Source of the DNA: Paulinella micropora
Lineage: Eukaryota; Cercozoa; Imbricatea; Euglyphida; Paulinellidae
Length of the DNA stretch: 64,000 bases
NCBI GenBank assembly: GCA_019918135.1
Contig: WBZZ01003208.1
Coordinates: 163,501 to 227,500, forward strand
Reading direction: 5' to 3'
How positions within the stretch are numbered: the stretch's first letter is position 1; the number at the start of each line of letters is the position of its first letter. Of the stretch, positions 61,787-64,000 are shown piece after piece. The notes under the pieces are model-generated. The model did not search any database, was not told the DNA's origin, and worked only from the letters and a program-made list of their open reading frames with translations. A program made the translations under genes and the position numbers.

Positions 61787-63021
61787 ATGTCTCACCAAAG
61801 AAATTTAATCGCACAAAATCCTGACAGCAAATTTGTAAATGTCAAAGTTGGATATGACGGGTACATTGAAACTAATCATATGAAGACTGCTTTTGGTGAA
61901 ACCCTAACCAGTTCCTTAACACCTGTATTACAGGAAATCTTTCCATATACCATTAATACACGAATATGGACATTAACTCAGACAAATGCGAGTGTTTCAT
62001 TTCTGAATAATATGGCGGAATTAAAAACGACTGCTAATGCTACCGCTGATGCTAATATGGTAAGCAAAAGAAAAATAAAATATCGCACTGGTATGGGTGT
62101 TGTAGCCCGCTTCACTGCTTTATGGACAACAGACGAAACCGAAGATTATTATTCGTGGATAGGTATCGGAGATAACGATTTATCTAATGGTTTCTACTTT
62201 TACAAAACTAGAGATGAAGGAATGATTATTCTACATTGTATAGGAGCCCAAACGCATTTTATCAAGCATACTGGGATGACCCGTGCGACGGAACAGGAGA
62301 TATGCATGTATTAGACTGGACAAAGGGAAATGTATTTCAAATTCAATTTCAATACTTAGGCTTTGGTGCTATTAAGTTTTCTATTGAAAATCCGAAGACA
62401 GGTGAATTTCAGTTAGTCCATACGATTAAGTATGCGAATGCCAACACAGGTGTCAGTCTGCGAAATACTACATTACCATTTTCAGCACGAATTATTAATA
62501 ATAATGTTGGAGTTGGAATACAAAGACTGAAGACAGCCAGTTGTAGTTTGTTTGTTGAAGGCACCAACACTATTAATACAAGTATTACAAATACGGCGGA
62601 AGGTAGTGAAGCAGGTAATATAACTGAAAGCCCCATTTTAAGTATCAGGAATAAAGCACTATTCAATAATAGCCTAACCAACAATTCAAATGTCTTTCCT
62701 TCGTTGATAAGTATTACTAATGAAGATACTAAGGCTAATGTCGTCAGAATGGTATTGAACGGAACACTGACAGGGGCGGGTTTTGCTGATGTTGATGCCA
62801 AAACTTCAATTGTAGATACAGACACAAAAGCAACCGCTATCGCAAACGGAACAACAATTTTTAAGATTTATGTTAATGCTGCCTCAACTCAACAAATTAA
62901 ACTAAGAACCTACGATATTCAATTAACACCGAACGATGTTTTGACATTCACACAAAAGGCTGTGACGGCAGGTGGAAATGGTAATATTAATGTTATTGCT
63001 AACTTTATAGAGGATCATTGA
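61787..63021 (+). pseudogene. 409-residue-type structural protein, frameshifted (element B)
   Basis: Same family as 28149-29378 from the ATG at 61787, with a frame change near 62,240-62,270. The last ~250 codons are open and close to A's. The middle motif S-F-L-N-N-M-A-E-L is present. Confidence 0.75.
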
Positions 63022-63048
63022 AGCAAAAAAAGAACAATTTCATTTGTA

Positions 63049-63441
63049 TTACTGTACTTTATTTTTGTTGTATCTTTTTTTTACAACACGAATAACATCG
63101 CTCGCTTTCCTTAATATACATCCTTCTTCTGTACACTCTATAGCAGTCTCTTTATCACCTACGGATGTAGCCGACGCTATCTCTTCTCCTACATTAGCCT
63201 TTAATTCTGTGATACCTGTCTCTTTTAAATCACTCGCCTTAAAAGGAGTGCTCTCTTCTTTGTCCGTTATGGTCTCCAATGGAATAACTACTTTCACATT
63301 GTCGTCCCTCGGCTTGTATTGCTCATAGAAAGATACAATGTCAGGCTTAGTCCATTTAATTGTCGGCTTTTTTATTTCACCGTCAAGGTTCCATTTTTCA
63401 ATTTCATTCAAGTAGTCTTGTTTGGTGTTGAGGTCCGACAT
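63049..63441 (-). CDS. conserved PLV protein, element B copy
   Basis: An intact 130-residue protein from the ATG at 63441. It shares K-Q-D-Y-L-N-E-I-E-K-W and K-P-D-I-V-S-F-Y-E-Q-Y with element A (27594-28088). It lacks A's palindromic insertion and DUF3820-like end, and finishes with a Cys-containing tail instead. Confidence 0.6.
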   Translation of the reverse strand: MSDLNTKQDYLNEIEKWNLDGEIKKPTIKWTKPDIVSFYEQYKPRDDNVKVVIPLETITDKEESTPFKASDLKETGITELKANVGEEIASATSVGDKETAIECTEEGCILRKASDVIRVVKKRYNKNKVQ

Positions 63442-63470
63442 AATTTTGTATATAATATAAATATTAATTT

Positions 63471-63761
63471 TTATTGTAAATATTTTTTTACTTCACTTTT
63501 AATGTCAGTAAATTTATCAAACCACTGCTGTTTCATAACCAATTCAAGATATGGTTTGTCAATGGTAGCAACATCTTGAATTTTCTTACCTTTATACTTA
63601 CCGAATGGAAAAATATCCTTTGGCTTGCCTTCTCTACTTTTTTCAATTGCCTTAATTTCTTCATCAATCATCTGTTGGACATCTCTTACTGAAAAGAATT
63701 CCTTATTCTTCTCAATTGAAAGTCGTCCAAATTTTTCATATAGTCTGGTGAGGGTGGTCAT
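63471..63761 (-). CDS. DUF3820-like small protein, element B copy
   Basis: An intact 96-residue protein from the ATG at 63761 with F-P-F-G-K-Y-K-G-K-K-I-Q-D-V and D-K-P-Y-L-E. It has the same length as 27279-27569 and is the gene nearest the right terminal repeat. Confidence 0.68.
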   Translation of the reverse strand: MTTLTRLYEKFGRLSIEKNKEFFSVRDVQQMIDEEIKAIEKSREGKPKDIFPFGKYKGKKIQDVATIDKPYLELVMKQQWFDKFTDIKSEVKKYLQ

Positions 63762-63810
63762 TGGTCTATATAGAGTGGTAAAAAAAATTTATGGAAAAAA
63801 ATTAATTAAT

Positions 63811-64000
63811 CAAACTCGCAACAGGAGAGGACTTTCATTTTTTCAAAAAAAGATAACTAAGGCTAGCACAGCAGTAAAAACTAAGAAACAGGTTGTGATG
63901 TCTCTTAGTGTTGATTTGGAAAAAGATAGATGAGTTATCTTTTTTTTAGAGTTTGAGAGAAATTCAAATATAGACTATTTATTGATTAAGAATGCTTGTA
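63811..64000. repeat. right terminal inverted repeat of element B (outer end beyond window)
   Basis: Reverse complement resembles 43387-43557 with small differences, including an extra block around 63,840-63,880. The match continues to the last base, so the true end and target duplication are not visible. Confidence 0.85.

Larger units (their letters stand above)
43300..64000. mobile_element. element B: Polinton-like provirus, decayed, right end outside window
   Basis: The element carries a Maverick-type polymerase, a broken integrase, a fibre, and the same virion module as element A but in the opposite orientation relative to the polymerase. The left edge is uncertain (about 43,270-43,387), because its terminal repeat partner lies partly beyond the window end. 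At least eight genes have stops or frame changes, while the ATPase, penton, pX and small genes remain open. So it is older than element A. Confidence 0.88.

Overview
The window is a piece of eukaryotic DNA, or a contig carrying it, loaded with endogenous viral sequence. Two unrelated viral worlds meet at about position 10,860. Bases 1-10,860 are very GC-rich, full of C/G homopolymers, and read like a large herpesvirus-like (Duplodnaviria) genome. They carry a terminase ATPase with a Walker A motif, a ubiquitin-specific-protease-like gene, a Sel1-repeat gene, a small membrane protein and several unrecognised genes. Two of these genes change frame internally, and the terminase is cut off in mid-gene at the junction. 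No gene here identifies the virus beyond the terminase; herpesvirus-like and mirusvirus-like are both possible.

From 10,861 to the end the sequence is mostly AT-rich and holds three related Polinton-like or polinto-like viruses (PLVs). Host-like microsatellite DNA separates the first two. Element C (about 10,861-20,240) is a decayed, left-truncated remnant. It carries a broken GIY-YIG nuclease, a membrane protein, a broken S74-type fibre and a broken primase/superfamily 3 helicase. Next come a 1.2 kb (TAC)n-type array and a ~170 bp tandem repeat. Element A (23,012-43,021) is complete: 236 bp terminal inverted repeats that read as identical, a 6 bp target duplication (ctggta), and every gene open. 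Its genes include a HIRAN protein, family B DNA polymerase, double-jelly-roll capsid protein, penton-like protein, Ulp1/adenain-type protease, pX-like core protein, packaging ATPase, S74 fibre and rve integrase. Element B (about 43.3 kb to beyond 64,000) begins in a triplet repeat. It carries the same morphogenesis cassette and many nonsense or frameshift mutations, and its right terminal repeat runs off the window.

The genes in A and B form a virion module (capsid, penton, protease, pX, ATPase, fibre, membrane protein), an integration module and a replication module. The striking feature is modularity. The three elements share virion or fibre genes, sometimes at near-identical DNA level. Their replication genes differ: a short family B polymerase in A, a Maverick-type polymerase in B, and a primase-helicase in C. 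The shared block also lies in opposite orientation relative to the polymerase end in A and B.

Two further repeat systems stand out. One is a 20-28 bp palindrome inserted in frame in several element A genes and also present in its terminal repeats. The other is a pair of ~55 bp hairpins (called R1 and R2 here) placed between virion genes of A and B, often ending at a start codon.
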